Shown: positions 7,757 to 15,574 of the stretch, one piece after another
Position numbering within the stretch: position 1 is the first letter of the stretch
Layout: every line of letters begins with the position of its first letter
Program-made: the position numbers and the translations under genes
IMG/VR virus record: IMGVR_UViG_3300042507_000843
Coordinates: 1-26,338 of that record
Reading direction: 5' to 3' (one strand)
DNA length: 26,338 nt
Source of the DNA: a virus
The notes under the pieces: generated by a model
Seen by the model: only the letters and a program-made list of their open reading frames with translations
Databases searched by the model: none
What the model was told of the DNA's origin: nothing

Positions 7757-8797
7757 GTAGTCCGCCCCTTCCTCGGGCTCCCACCAGACCTTCACCAAGT
7801 CTGGGTGCGACCCTGGCAGTGCAGGGTTGATTGTCGTCACGCAGCAGGGCGACAGCGCGTTGTCGCGGAAGCCCCGGTCTTTCGCGTAGCGGTCGTAGAC
7901 CTTGTAGCTGGCGACCTTGACGGCGTGCATAGTTATGCCGTGGATTGCATCTTTAAGCACGCTATACGCCGACTCATGCTTGTGTCCGGCGATGTACACG
8001 TGGTCGCGGGTACCCATAATCGCGGCCTTCATCGGCCCATGGGCCGGGTTCCAGATGGACGAGCCGCTGTGGTCGTGCCGCGCGTTGACGCGCACTTCGG
8101 CGCCGTTCGGGAACCGCAGCGCGATACGGGCCTCGCTAGCCTTGTAGAGCGCGTTCTGCTGCCGGGCAATCCACTTGAGCGGGTCGCCCGAGCCTGACCA
8201 CAGGTCATGGTTGCCGCCGATCATATAGAGCCAGTTGCAGCGGTTGACGAACCACTCAGCAAGCCGCCAAGCCTGCGCCGCTGACGTAGTTTGGTCGGCA
8301 TAGAGCCGCGCCAGGCGGCCGCACCAGTTATTCGTCGTGTCGCCGACGTTGGCCGCGAATAGACCTTTAGTCTTGTTGACCAGCGCCGTGTGGCGCTCAA
8401 TGGCCTCAATGTCGCAGCCGTCGTCGTCAACGTGCGGATCGCCGAAGTGCAGGATGCCGATAGGGCCGTCGAGCTTGACGCGCACCGGAATCAGCTTGGA
8501 AGCTTCTTCGTGCTCGCGTTTGTGGGTGAACTTGCGCTTGCGCTGCGCAATCAGTTCTTCGATAGAAACGTCGTCATCCGGCAGCGGGGTGAACTCAAAG
8601 TCCTTGGGCAATTCTTCCGGCGGGTGCCCGCTGTATGTTGATTGCGGGATGTCTATGTTTTGCGCTTTAAGCGCATCCAGCCTAAAGTGCAGCGTTCGGA
8701 CGTTGATTTTAAGCGCCCGTGCGGCTACAGCTCGGATGCCGTTGGCTTTGTTTAACGCTTCTAGTATCTGAGCATCCGTAATCTTTTTATCTGGCAC
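7727..8797 (-). CDS. Metallophosphoesterase with N-terminal helix-turn-helix
   Basis: This 356-residue protein has two parts. Residues 5-45 (ILEALNKANGIRAVAARALK onward) look like a Fis-type helix-turn-helix. From residue 113 a calcineurin-like fold follows with FGDPHVD (D120, H122), VGD (D153), GGNHD (196-198), a further HDH and AGHKH, which supplies the metal-binding set. Such proteins are phosphodiesterases or nucleases; the substrate is not evident. The start is a GTG at 8797 with GGAG and GGGG upstream at the end of the previous gene. It is the last gene of the leftward late operon and overlaps the convergent rightward operon by 30 bases. A DNA-directed nuclease is plausible from the DNA-binding-like N-terminus. 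Confidence 0.88.
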   Translation of the reverse strand: MPDKKITDAQILEALNKANGIRAVAARALKINVRTLHFRLDALKAQNIDIPQSTYSGHPPEELPKDFEFTPLPDDDVSIEELIAQRKRKFTHKREHEEASKLIPVRVKLDGPIGILHFGDPHVDDDGCDIEAIERHTALVNKTKGLFAANVGDTTNNWCGRLARLYADQTTSAAQAWRLAEWFVNRCNWLYMIGGNHDLWSGSGDPLKWIARQQNALYKASEARIALRFPNGAEVRVNARHDHSGSSIWNPAHGPMKAAIMGTRDHVYIAGHKHESAYSVLKDAIHGITMHAVKVASYKVYDRYAKDRGFRDNALSPCCVTTINPALPGSHPDLVKVWWEPEEGADYLRYLRSRSK

Positions 8798-8802
8798 AAC
8801 CC

Positions 8803-9159
8803 CTACTCCATTGTAGTTAACATTTGTTGCAACAGATGTCCTAGCAGATCGACTTTTGACTCGTCGCTTGATAGTTCATCTAGCCCTGCAACATCTAAAA
8901 GGGCGTGAATAGCCTCATGCGCCCATACTTGCTGACGATGTGTGCCTTTACAGGTACTTAGCAAGTGAATCTCATATCTATCTGGAAGCCACATTCCAAC
9001 ACAATTCTTGCCATGACGCCACTTGGACGGCGAAATGACCTTTACGCGAATTGTGTGGCCGGCGAGCTGAAAACGCGCCGGGATGCCGTCGTTGCGGGCT
9101 ATGGGCTCGGCTGCGCCCACCGTTGCAACGCCCGCAGTTTCGCGTTTTGCGCGTCGCAT
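8803..9159 (-). CDS. Small HExxH putative zinc metallopeptidase-like protein
   Basis: This 118-residue protein has WAHEAIHALLD, an HExxH motif (H81, E82, H85) within a predicted helix. A second helix, ESKVDLLGHLL, could supply the third ligand (E100 or D104). This resembles the core of ImmA/SprT-like minimal metallopeptidases, but the protein is too short to assign a family. The first 61 bases overlap the i-spanin gene, and a GTG at 9120 would reduce this. It ends 5 bases before the metallophosphoesterase start, so the two are probably co-translated. Confidence 0.72.
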   Translation of the reverse strand: MRRAKRETAGVATVGAAEPIARNDGIPARFQLAGHTIRVKVISPSKWRHGKNCVGMWLPDRYEIHLLSTCKGTHRQQVWAHEAIHALLDVAGLDELSSDESKVDLLGHLLQQMLTTME

Positions 9160-9560
9160 TGGGCGGCTAGCTCGCGGAGGTCGGGGCCGATGTCTGGCCC
9201 TTGTTCAAGATTTGCTCCAACCGATCCTGCACCGCTCCCGGCGGCGGGGGCGGGGTCATCAGTTCTGGGGGCGGCGTAGCCGGGACGCATTGCACCGGGG
9301 TCGCGGCACAACCGGACAGGAGCAGAGCGAACAGGGCGGCTAGCAAGAGCAGCCAGTTCGGATGCGTACGCAGTCGAAGCCATTTCAGCGCGTATGCGAT
9401 TAGCGCGCTCGGCCCGTAGTTCAGCTTCCAGACGCTCCACTTGAGGGCGAATTTCCTCACGACCTTGCTCCCGAAAAGTGTATACCCCATAGATTGCCAG
9501 AAGGCCCAAACCTGCTGTCAAGACTAAATGTGGTACGTATTTCAGTAACCAGTAAGGCAC
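9099..9560 (-). CDS. Rz-like inner-membrane spanin
   Basis: This 153-residue protein has one N-terminal transmembrane segment (about residues 4-27, LLKYVPHLVLTAGLGLLAIY) followed by a long charged coiled coil (EQGREEIRPQVERLEAELRA). That is the layout of i-spanins, which span the periplasm and fuse inner and outer membranes at lysis. The GTG start overlaps the endopeptidase stop (TAGTG). The o-spanin is encoded entirely inside it in another frame. The C-terminal half is poorly conserved-looking, as expected where two proteins share DNA. Confidence 0.85.
   Translation of the reverse strand: MPYWLLKYVPHLVLTAGLGLLAIYGVYTFREQGREEIRPQVERLEAELRAERANRIRAEMASTAYASELAALASRPVRSAPVRLCRDPGAMRPGYAAPRTDDPAPAAGSGAGSVGANLEQGPDIGPDLRELAAQCDAQNAKLRALQRWAQPSP
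9167..9490 (-). CDS. Rz1-like outer-membrane spanin lipoprotein, nested in the Rz gene
   Basis: A second frame inside the i-spanin gene encodes a lipoprotein signal: basic KWLRLRTHP, hydrophobic WLLLLAALFALLLSGC, and lipobox LSGC with C61 when counted from the ATG at 9490. The mature part is short and proline-rich (ATPPPELMTPPPPPG), as in Rz1 proteins. The ATG at 9490 leaves an unusually long 60-residue leader. A later non-ATG start, such as the CTG before KWLRLRT, would give a normal signal peptide, so the start is uncertain while the frame is well supported. Confidence 0.8.
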   Translation of the reverse strand: MGYTLFGSKVVRKFALKWSVWKLNYGPSALIAYALKWLRLRTHPNWLLLLAALFALLLSGCAATPVQCVPATPPPELMTPPPPPGAVQDRLEQILNKGQTSAPTSAS

Positions 9561-9901
9561 TACTTTACACCATTGTGTTCAAAAGAGTAGTGGTTGCCGT
9601 CATTAAATCGGCCGCCCCACCGAGCAAGCGGGTGCTGCTGCTCCCACCATTCGCCTAGCGGACGGTGATCTTCGCTCTGCTCCAAAAATTCGCCGTTCTT
9701 GAACAGATTAAGGTCGATGGCCAGCCGAATCTTGTGGGCGCTGCTCGGGTGGCTGTAGGACTTGCGGACGCCCATGACGCCATGTACGCGGGGGTCGCGG
9801 AAGGCGTCGCCTAGCGACACCTCGTAGCCAAGCTCGTATGCCTTGTCGATGAGTCTGGCCACCAGGCGTGCGAACAGGCGTTGCTTCTGCCCTAGCGTCA
9901 C
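9560..9901 (-). CDS. M15-family peptidoglycan endopeptidase (endolysin)
   Basis: This 113-residue protein carries the M15 (VanY/L-alanyl-D-glutamate peptidase) zinc-site pattern: SAHKIRLAIDLNLF (S54, H56, A61, D63) and, after WGGRF, GNHYSFEH (H104). The family cleaves peptide cross-links in peptidoglycan. It has no signal peptide, so release would need the holin just upstream. The GTG start overlaps the preceding stop as GTGA. Its neighbours (holin, spanins) confirm a lysis role. Confidence 0.9.
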   Translation of the reverse strand: MTLGQKQRLFARLVARLIDKAYELGYEVSLGDAFRDPRVHGVMGVRKSYSHPSSAHKIRLAIDLNLFKNGEFLEQSEDHRPLGEWWEQQHPLARWGGRFNDGNHYSFEHNGVK

Positions 9902-10125
9902 GGCTTGTCGGCCTTTGCATCCAGCTTGTCGTTTATTCGCATCAACATGGCTTTGATTTCGTCAATGTCGGCGCGGTAGTCAACACGGGTCACGTACGTC
10001 AACGGCATGTTGCGCACGTCCTTGTCGAGCCGTTCGATGCTGCGGCTGATGTTATTAAGTATCCACCCGCCAAACAGACCGGCAATACCCACCACAATGT
10101 TAAACAGAATTTGCCCGTCGTTCAC
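9898..10125 (-). CDS. Small membrane protein of the lysis cassette
   Basis: A GTG at 10125, with GGAG seven bases upstream, gives a 75-residue protein. It has one hydrophobic segment (ILFNIVVGIAGLFGGWIL) followed by a charged, probably coiled-coil tail containing RSIERLDKDVRN. The longer open frame extending to 10221 reads through the holin gene and is not supported. The position between holin and endopeptidase suggests an antiholin or second holin. This is not provable from sequence. Confidence 0.75.
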   Translation of the reverse strand: MNDGQILFNIVVGIAGLFGGWILNNISRSIERLDKDVRNMPLTYVTRVDYRADIDEIKAMLMRINDKLDAKADKP

Positions 10126-10126
10126 G

Positions 10127-10321
10127 TCACTTCTCCGAAAGAGCCTGAGTGGTAACAGCGCGTAGCGCCAGGTTAGCAATTGCGCCCGACAGCATGATCG
10201 CTGCCGCCACTTGCGAGCCAAACAACGTCGTCAGATGCGCGCCCATCAGCTCCAAGCCGCCAAGTATGGCTAGCAGCACGTTGAACCACACAGTTTTTGA
10301 CTTAAGCGCGCCTTTAAGCAT
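10127..10321 (-). CDS. Putative holin
   Basis: This 64-residue protein has a basic N-terminus (MLKGALKSKT) and two hydrophobic helices (VWFNVLLAILGGLELM and VAAAIMLSGAIANLALRAV) joined by a short turn. These are the hallmarks of a class II holin, which perforates the inner membrane to time lysis. It lies first in the lysis cassette, followed by a membrane protein, endopeptidase and spanins. Confidence 0.8.
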   Translation of the reverse strand: MLKGALKSKTVWFNVLLAILGGLELMGAHLTTLFGSQVAAAIMLSGAIANLALRAVTTQALSEK

Positions 10322-10326
10322 AGGGA

Positions 10327-12828
10327 CTACCTCGCCAGTGCATTGCGGGATTCACCCGCCGGCTCTGCAAACACGTTAGTGACAACGCCCGGCGCGATTG
10401 CCGGAACACCTCGGCCCGGCGTAATTTGTGCCGGCCGAAAAAAATACTCGCCAATAACATCGCGGCGGGTATTTAGCGCGTTGCTGAACGCTCGCGCTGC
10501 GGCGTTGGAGTTAATCAAATCCACGGCTACCTGCGCTGCCGTGCGAACGTCAAGCTCGCCTTTGACGCGGGTCAAGATAAAGTTAGCCAACATCGCGGGG
10601 CGCGACAGCAACGACGGAATGTCCGCAACTTCTTCCTGCACAATGCCTTTAACGCCCGCACCGGCCCGCTGACCGTCGGCGACCAACTTGTTGAACTGGC
10701 GCTGATCGCGGAACGCGGCGTTAATGTCGTCTACCACGGCCCTTAGCGCGGGGACTTCTGCAACCGCGCCGGTAACACGAGTGGCAGATACGTCGGGCGT
10801 TACGTCAGCAAGGTTAGCTTCGGCTTCCTTGGTGAATGACGCCAAATCGTCTAGCAGCGCACGGCGTCCTTCAAGGCCCATCGCACGCTTACCAAACTCC
10901 GCCAACTGCGGCCGCACATTCATGCCCGCATTGTCGAAGATGCCAAGCTGCGCGCGGTAACGGTCCATAAACTGCCGGTGCGCCTTGGGGTCTACGCGAC
11001 CGCCTTTGACGACGGTTTTGCGATAGTTACCCAAGATACCGTTGCGCATGGCTTCCATCGCGTCGGGGCTATCGCGGAACGCCGCAACGAATCGGATGGC
11101 GCTGTCTTCGTTGCGCAGCGCCGTGCCGACCACGCTGGTCGGCGGCACGGAAGCCTCGCCACCGCGACCACGCGGCGAAAGCTTGGCCACCCAGCCCTCA
11201 CGGAACGGCTGTGCAATCTGCGTTTGATAGACGTTAAGTGCGTTAGCGTACGCATCGCGGGCGTTTTTAGGCACGCCACGGCGGATGGACTCATCTACCG
11301 AGTCACGCAGGCTCTGCAAGTTGCGCAACGCCATGCGCGAAGCAGGGTCGTTAGCGCCCATCAAGCGGCCAACGTCAATGTTGATTGCCTTAATGATGGC
11401 GTCCGCGCCTTCAAGCGTAACCTGCGGCGGAACGGGCGGCGGTGCCGGTCGGTCACCTGCTAGTCCGCTCATGGGATCTCTGGTATCCGCCGGTGCCGAA
11501 AACCTGTAGATACGCAAAATTTCGTCAGTGTTAGGCGCCAACCCTGGGTCAAGCCGGGTAGACGGATCGGCTTGGATAGCCCGCGCGCGGCGCACAACGG
11601 GTTCCAAACTAAACTGATTAGGCGCTAGGTCAAACGCCGCCTGATAAGCTGGCGTAACGACCTCACGCTGACGCCGCTCAATTAAGTTCGCACGCTCTTG
11701 CGCGATTTCACGGCCTACGCGGCGCTGGCTTGTAGTCGGTACAGCACCGGCCAACTCTGTCTCGCGCTCGGCCAACAGACGCTGCTGCACCTGTTCATCC
11801 GCTTTAACGCGAGCCAAGCGGTTAGCCATGTTCTGCTGAATGGCCGCATCGCGCGCGGCGTACATGTCACGTACGGAGGTATTGGCGAACTTAGCCGTAC
11901 CAATCAACGCGGCAAGGTTAGAGTTATTTGTTTGCAGCGCGACCTGCTGTGGCGTCATGCCCGACTCTAGCATGTCAATCGCCGCTTGCATCCGCATCGG
12001 ATCGTTGTCAAATGCGTCTAAATAGGCGCGGGCGCGGATACGCTCGCCACCACGCGGCAACACGGGTTCAACAATGTTGTATCCCGTACCGCCCAATTTT
12101 TTAGCTGCGACGTTTAAGCCGCCAGGTGCCATCGCGCCAAGGAGAGTAGCGCTTGTCTGAATCAGAGGGCTTTCGGCGCCAAAAACTTGCGACGTTTCCA
12201 AACCCGCTGCACCGCCAAGCGCCGCTACGGTCTGCTGTCCTGGCGCACGGCCAAGCTCAGTGACGACGCGTTGCGTGGTGCCCGTAGGAACGCGCTCGGC
12301 CAGAGTTGTTGCGGCACGCGCCGTAGCTTGCGCGGGGACGGCAAACTCGGCGCCCGTGCGCAGCACGTCTGTAAACTCTCCTGTGGGTGCGCCCATGATG
12401 CCTTCGGGGTACAAGTCGCGGATTACCTGCGACGGCGTGCGCACGGGGTCAAGCCCCACCACGCCTCGCCCGACGTTGTACATTGACGCAGCGATGTCGC
12501 CAGTAGTAAGGGCCGCAACACCAAACGCCGCGCCGGGCACTGCACCTACGCCAGCAAACGGCGCGCCTAACGCCGCGCCAGCGGCGGCGGCGGTAGCGTA
12601 TGGTCCAACTGTAGGGTTAACTACTTCGCGGGCAAAGTCTACAACGCCGCCTGCAACGCGCTCAGGATAGGACAACGGCGCTTGCGATTCTGTCACCCAC
12701 TCGCTACCTACCAGATAGGCTTTAGCGCCTTTTGGTCCTGTAGCAGTTTGAGTGTAGGGCTTCCATTCGTCTCCAACCAGTACGACCTTTTCGCCCGTTT
12801 TGGGATTAGTTGCCGTTTGATAAGGCAT
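10327..12828 (-). CDS. Large DNA-ejection (internal virion) protein
   Basis: This 833-residue protein is the last of three consecutive ejection-type genes, the place occupied by gp16 in P22. The N-terminus has two copies of a short motif: TATNPKTGEKVVLVGDEW (residues 5-22) and TATGPKGAKAYLVGSEW (28-44). Next come alanine/glycine-rich hydrophobic segments (about 75-115) that could enter a membrane, then long helical, charged regions through the C-terminus. It is probably carried in the capsid and helps DNA cross the cell envelope. No catalytic motif was found. The functional call rests on size, composition and gene order. Confidence 0.72.
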   Translation of the reverse strand: MPYQTATNPKTGEKVVLVGDEWKPYTQTATGPKGAKAYLVGSEWVTESQAPLSYPERVAGGVVDFAREVVNPTVGPYATAAAAGAALGAPFAGVGAVPGAAFGVAALTTGDIAASMYNVGRGVVGLDPVRTPSQVIRDLYPEGIMGAPTGEFTDVLRTGAEFAVPAQATARAATTLAERVPTGTTQRVVTELGRAPGQQTVAALGGAAGLETSQVFGAESPLIQTSATLLGAMAPGGLNVAAKKLGGTGYNIVEPVLPRGGERIRARAYLDAFDNDPMRMQAAIDMLESGMTPQQVALQTNNSNLAALIGTAKFANTSVRDMYAARDAAIQQNMANRLARVKADEQVQQRLLAERETELAGAVPTTSQRRVGREIAQERANLIERRQREVVTPAYQAAFDLAPNQFSLEPVVRRARAIQADPSTRLDPGLAPNTDEILRIYRFSAPADTRDPMSGLAGDRPAPPPVPPQVTLEGADAIIKAINIDVGRLMGANDPASRMALRNLQSLRDSVDESIRRGVPKNARDAYANALNVYQTQIAQPFREGWVAKLSPRGRGGEASVPPTSVVGTALRNEDSAIRFVAAFRDSPDAMEAMRNGILGNYRKTVVKGGRVDPKAHRQFMDRYRAQLGIFDNAGMNVRPQLAEFGKRAMGLEGRRALLDDLASFTKEAEANLADVTPDVSATRVTGAVAEVPALRAVVDDINAAFRDQRQFNKLVADGQRAGAGVKGIVQEEVADIPSLLSRPAMLANFILTRVKGELDVRTAAQVAVDLINSNAAARAFSNALNTRRDVIGEYFFRPAQITPGRGVPAIAPGVVTNVFAEPAGESRNALAR

Positions 12829-12830
12829 GG

Positions 12831-14063
12831 TTAACGCCCCGGTCGGTCAGGAACAAAGCCAGCAGGCACCGGTGGCGCAGCCTTACCCGGCGTCGCGTAT
12901 TTCTTAAGGGCAGGCCGGTCAAAGATTGATCGTCCGCCTTCGGCATCAAGCCACGCTTCCTCGGCGCCGTCAAACGAGCCCGTCTCACGCCGCCACCGGG
13001 AGTAGAAACGCTGCTGCTCGTTGTCACGGTTAATCTGTTCGCGGGCCACATCCAGCATAAATTGGTTAGCTTTAGGCGTTTTACCCAAGTCAATAAAAGT
13101 TTGCTCAATACGATCAGCGTCAGACGCGGTTTGCGTACCTTTTTGTTCAATCTGCCGACGCAACACGTTTTCTTTACCGGCGGCCAAAAACAATTCGGCG
13201 TTAGCGGCTTTAGCTTCGGCTTCGGGTTCGCCAAGCGCCGCGAGGACTCGCGCGCCTTGACGGATGGCATCGGCACCGAAGCCGGTGCGCAATCCTTCAT
13301 TCAGCGCACGCTGGGCTTGGTCAAGGGTTGGCAAGAAGCGGCGGCCCGATTCAGCGCGCTCGCGGATGGTGTTAAATTCCGCCACCAAGCCTTCGCCAAA
13401 CTTACCCGCTTCAGCACGTTCTTGAACACTAGTGGTAGTAACCACAGTACGGGGGGCGCCAACCGCGCGCTCGGCCAAATCCTGCGCAAACACTTCGGCC
13501 GAACGCGGCACGAACAGTTTGGCGCGTTCGGCCGGCGGAATCTGCGACAGGAACTGTCCGCGCAACTGCTGTTGCAATGTTGCAGGATCAGCCGACAACG
13601 TGCGGTCGGCATAGCCGCGGAACTGCGGCGCAAGGCTGCCCTGCGCAATCATAAAGTCTACTTGATCAATTACCTGCGCCTTGGTGGGCGGCGCGTCGCC
13701 ATACGCGAAGTCGCCAAGCATTTTCTGAAACCGGCCATAATTTTCGTCGGCCATTTCCGATGTAATCTTATTGGCTTCAAGCCCGGTCTTTGCTGTCGTA
13801 GCGCGCTTGCTCGCAAGGTCCGCCATAGATGCGGCGAGCTCGGCACCAGGCTTGCCAAAGCGCAAAAGCTGGTTCTGCGCTTCGGGCGTGCTCAGATCGG
13901 CGGAAGACAGGTAGTTACGGAACTCCAACTCCCGCTGCGCGGCCGCCAGTTCTTGCTGCTCCTTAAGGCGCTGGGCGCGGACGCCACGACCGGCCTCAAG
14001 CCCCTGCACATACGAGCCGAGGATGTTGACCGGCTCCAGTTGGGTTGCACCGATGACTGCCAT
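12831..14063 (-). CDS. DNA-ejection protein, coiled-coil rich
   Basis: This 410-residue, alanine- and glutamine-rich, mostly helical protein includes a strong coiled coil near residues 25-50 (RGVRAQRLKEQQELAAAQRE). The size and position between a gp7-like and a gp16-like gene match P22 gp20, an injected virion protein. Sequence similarity to gp20 cannot be asserted by eye. Spacing to both neighbours is 2 bases, implying coupled translation. Confidence 0.68.
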   Translation of the reverse strand: MAVIGATQLEPVNILGSYVQGLEAGRGVRAQRLKEQQELAAAQRELEFRNYLSSADLSTPEAQNQLLRFGKPGAELAASMADLASKRATTAKTGLEANKITSEMADENYGRFQKMLGDFAYGDAPPTKAQVIDQVDFMIAQGSLAPQFRGYADRTLSADPATLQQQLRGQFLSQIPPAERAKLFVPRSAEVFAQDLAERAVGAPRTVVTTTSVQERAEAGKFGEGLVAEFNTIRERAESGRRFLPTLDQAQRALNEGLRTGFGADAIRQGARVLAALGEPEAEAKAANAELFLAAGKENVLRRQIEQKGTQTASDADRIEQTFIDLGKTPKANQFMLDVAREQINRDNEQQRFYSRWRRETGSFDGAEEAWLDAEGGRSIFDRPALKKYATPGKAAPPVPAGFVPDRPGR

Positions 14064-14065
14064 GA

Positions 14066-14776
14066 TTACGGTCCTCCTGGGCCAGCCGGCGGCGGGTTAA
14101 AGTAGCCACCCTTGTAGAGCCCGTAGCCCATCGCACCTTGGCCAAGGGCTTGGCTCAGCGCATTAGCTTGACCAAGATAGCCCGACGCGCGAGCCTGACC
14201 GCTCTGCATCAGCAAGTTGCCGAGATTGGAGCCCAACTGACCAGCCTGTTGACCAACCTGCTGCGTAGCCGCTTGCCCCGCGCCGTAGAGGCTGCCGAGG
14301 ACGCCGAGGCGGTTGCCGAGCAACGCTTGGGCGCGGTTAAAGGCGTTCATGTACTCCTGCGAACCCATCTCCTGACCGTAGCGCGCACCGGCACGGATTG
14401 CTCCGCCGCCAAGGTACTGACCGCGCGCGGCCTGCATGCGCTCTAGCGCCTTCTCGCCTTCCGCCAGACGGAACGCGTAGCCGGGGTCCGTTTGCATGTC
14501 GGCGGCGCTAAACGGCCGCCCTAGCGAGCCGTACCCGGCCGAAGCGGCGTCGCCGCCAAGACCTAGCAACCGCAGCATTTCGTTCTGCGACGTAATGCCG
14601 GCTTGCCGGAACGGCTCCTGTAGCTCAACCTGCCGCTCAAACGTTTCGCGCTGGACTTGGGCAGCCTGATCGGCGGCCTGCTGCTGCGCTCTGGCGGCCT
14701 TGCTAGCCCCCCGCGACGAGGCGGCGGCACCGATTGCGGCGCTGCCGATAATTGCTGCTGCGGTTCCAATGGCCAT
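14066..14776 (-). CDS. P22 gp7-like DNA-ejection protein
   Basis: This 236-residue protein has a hydrophobic glycine/alanine N-terminus (IGTAAAIIGSAAIGAAAS), a helical AARAQQQAADQAAQVQRE segment, and glycine/alanine/glutamine-rich repeats to a proline-glycine tail. P22 gp7 is of similar length and is also a small ejected protein. It begins the ejection block. The ATG overlaps the acetyltransferase stop by one base. Confidence 0.72.
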   Translation of the reverse strand: MAIGTAAAIIGSAAIGAAASSRGASKAARAQQQAADQAAQVQRETFERQVELQEPFRQAGITSQNEMLRLLGLGGDAASAGYGSLGRPFSAADMQTDPGYAFRLAEGEKALERMQAARGQYLGGGAIRAGARYGQEMGSQEYMNAFNRAQALLGNRLGVLGSLYGAGQAATQQVGQQAGQLGSNLGNLLMQSGQARASGYLGQANALSQALGQGAMGYGLYKGGYFNPPPAGPGGP

Positions 14777-15234
14777 TACGCCACCTCTCTTATAAACGTA
14801 CGTTCCATAGGACGAAACCCTTTCCGCGTATACAGATTAGCCATCTTGCCTACGCGGTCATCTTCAAGGGCAATCATAAAAAGTGCTGTTGCATTGTTTG
14901 CGATTGCCCACGATTCAATCATATCGTACATGGCTTTACCGGCGCCCTTACCCCGTACTTGGGGGGTCAGCCACCACCACAACTCCTGCACTACCATACT
15001 GGAAGGGCTGAAGTACATAGGGTAAAGCAATGCGCCGGCGATTCCAATAATCTTGCTATCGTCTTCAGCCAACCAGACGCCAACCGACGGATCGTGGATG
15101 GCGCGTAAGTAAAAGTCTGAATACCCATCCGCGTCAAACGGGATGACGCCGTGCATCGGGGACGCCGCGTGAAACGCCTGCGCAAGCGGCAGGTAACGCG
15201 GCAAGTCCTCGGCGATGGCGCTGCGGACAATCAC
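14776..15234 (-). CDS. GNAT-family N-acetyltransferase
   Basis: This 152-residue protein has a GNAT fold pattern. It starts VRSAIAEDLPRYLPLA and carries a VWLAEDDSKIIGIAG strand pair, and then ELWWWLTPQVRGKGAGKAMY, where V-RGKGAGKA is the acetyl-CoA pyrophosphate-binding motif A. It ends with LYTRKGFRPMERTF. The substrate is unknown. GTG at 15234 overlaps the upstream stop (GTGA). It lies inside the virion gene block, between a small structural gene and the ejection genes, so it could modify a virion or host protein during assembly or entry. That role is inference. Confidence 0.9.
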   Translation of the reverse strand: MIVRSAIAEDLPRYLPLAQAFHAASPMHGVIPFDADGYSDFYLRAIHDPSVGVWLAEDDSKIIGIAGALLYPMYFSPSSMVVQELWWWLTPQVRGKGAGKAMYDMIESWAIANNATALFMIALEDDRVGKMANLYTRKGFRPMERTFIREVA

Positions 15235-15566
15235 GAAATCTCCCGACCCGAAGCGCGGATGTTGATGGCCGTGGCCGCTGACGCGATCGTGGAAATTGAC
15301 CCGCCAGGAGCAAGCACGTGGCCGACGATTTCGGGGAACGTGTACGTCTCCGAGGGCAGCAGGGTTTTGCTTTTAATGATTAGGTTCTGGTTGCCGGCGT
15401 TATCAAACTGCGTCACAAGGTTGACCGAAATGGTCCGAGCCGACGTGTCGTAGTTAGTCGCCGTAAACTTGTCGATGATGGCCGACACGCCCGAGGCGCT
15501 GTACTGCGTCGTCTGGCTAGACTCCGCAATCTTGGCCGGAATTAAAACTCGTACGTTAACTGCCAT
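15231..15566 (-). CDS. Small beta-rich virion protein, unknown role
   Basis: This 111-residue protein is dominated by short beta strands and Thr/Ser-rich turns (FTATNYDTSARTISVNLVTQ, LLPSETYTFPEIVGHVLAPG). It lacks catalytic motifs. It lies between the glycine-rich adhesin gene and the acetyltransferase. The fold pattern and context suggest a small structural or fibre-associated protein. Confidence 0.7.
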   Translation of the reverse strand: MAVNVRVLIPAKIAESSQTTQYSASGVSAIIDKFTATNYDTSARTISVNLVTQFDNAGNQNLIIKSKTLLPSETYTFPEIVGHVLAPGGSISTIASAATAINIRASGREIS

Positions 15567-15574
15567 GTGTCACC

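Noticed and set aside
7784-7804. Small hairpin (CCAGAC/GTCTGG) just after the rightward operon, as a terminator
   Set aside because: The stem has six base pairs, the loop is nine bases, no T-run follows, and it lies inside the coding part of the metallophosphoesterase.
9898-10221. 107-codon version of the small lysis membrane protein
   Set aside because: The first 32 codons lie within the holin gene and give an implausible basic sequence. A GTG at 10125 with a good ribosome binding site explains the gene better.
13062-14105. Rightward open frame of 347 codons opposite the ejection protein
   Set aside because: It arises from the codon bias of the alanine-rich sense gene and has no recognisable domain.
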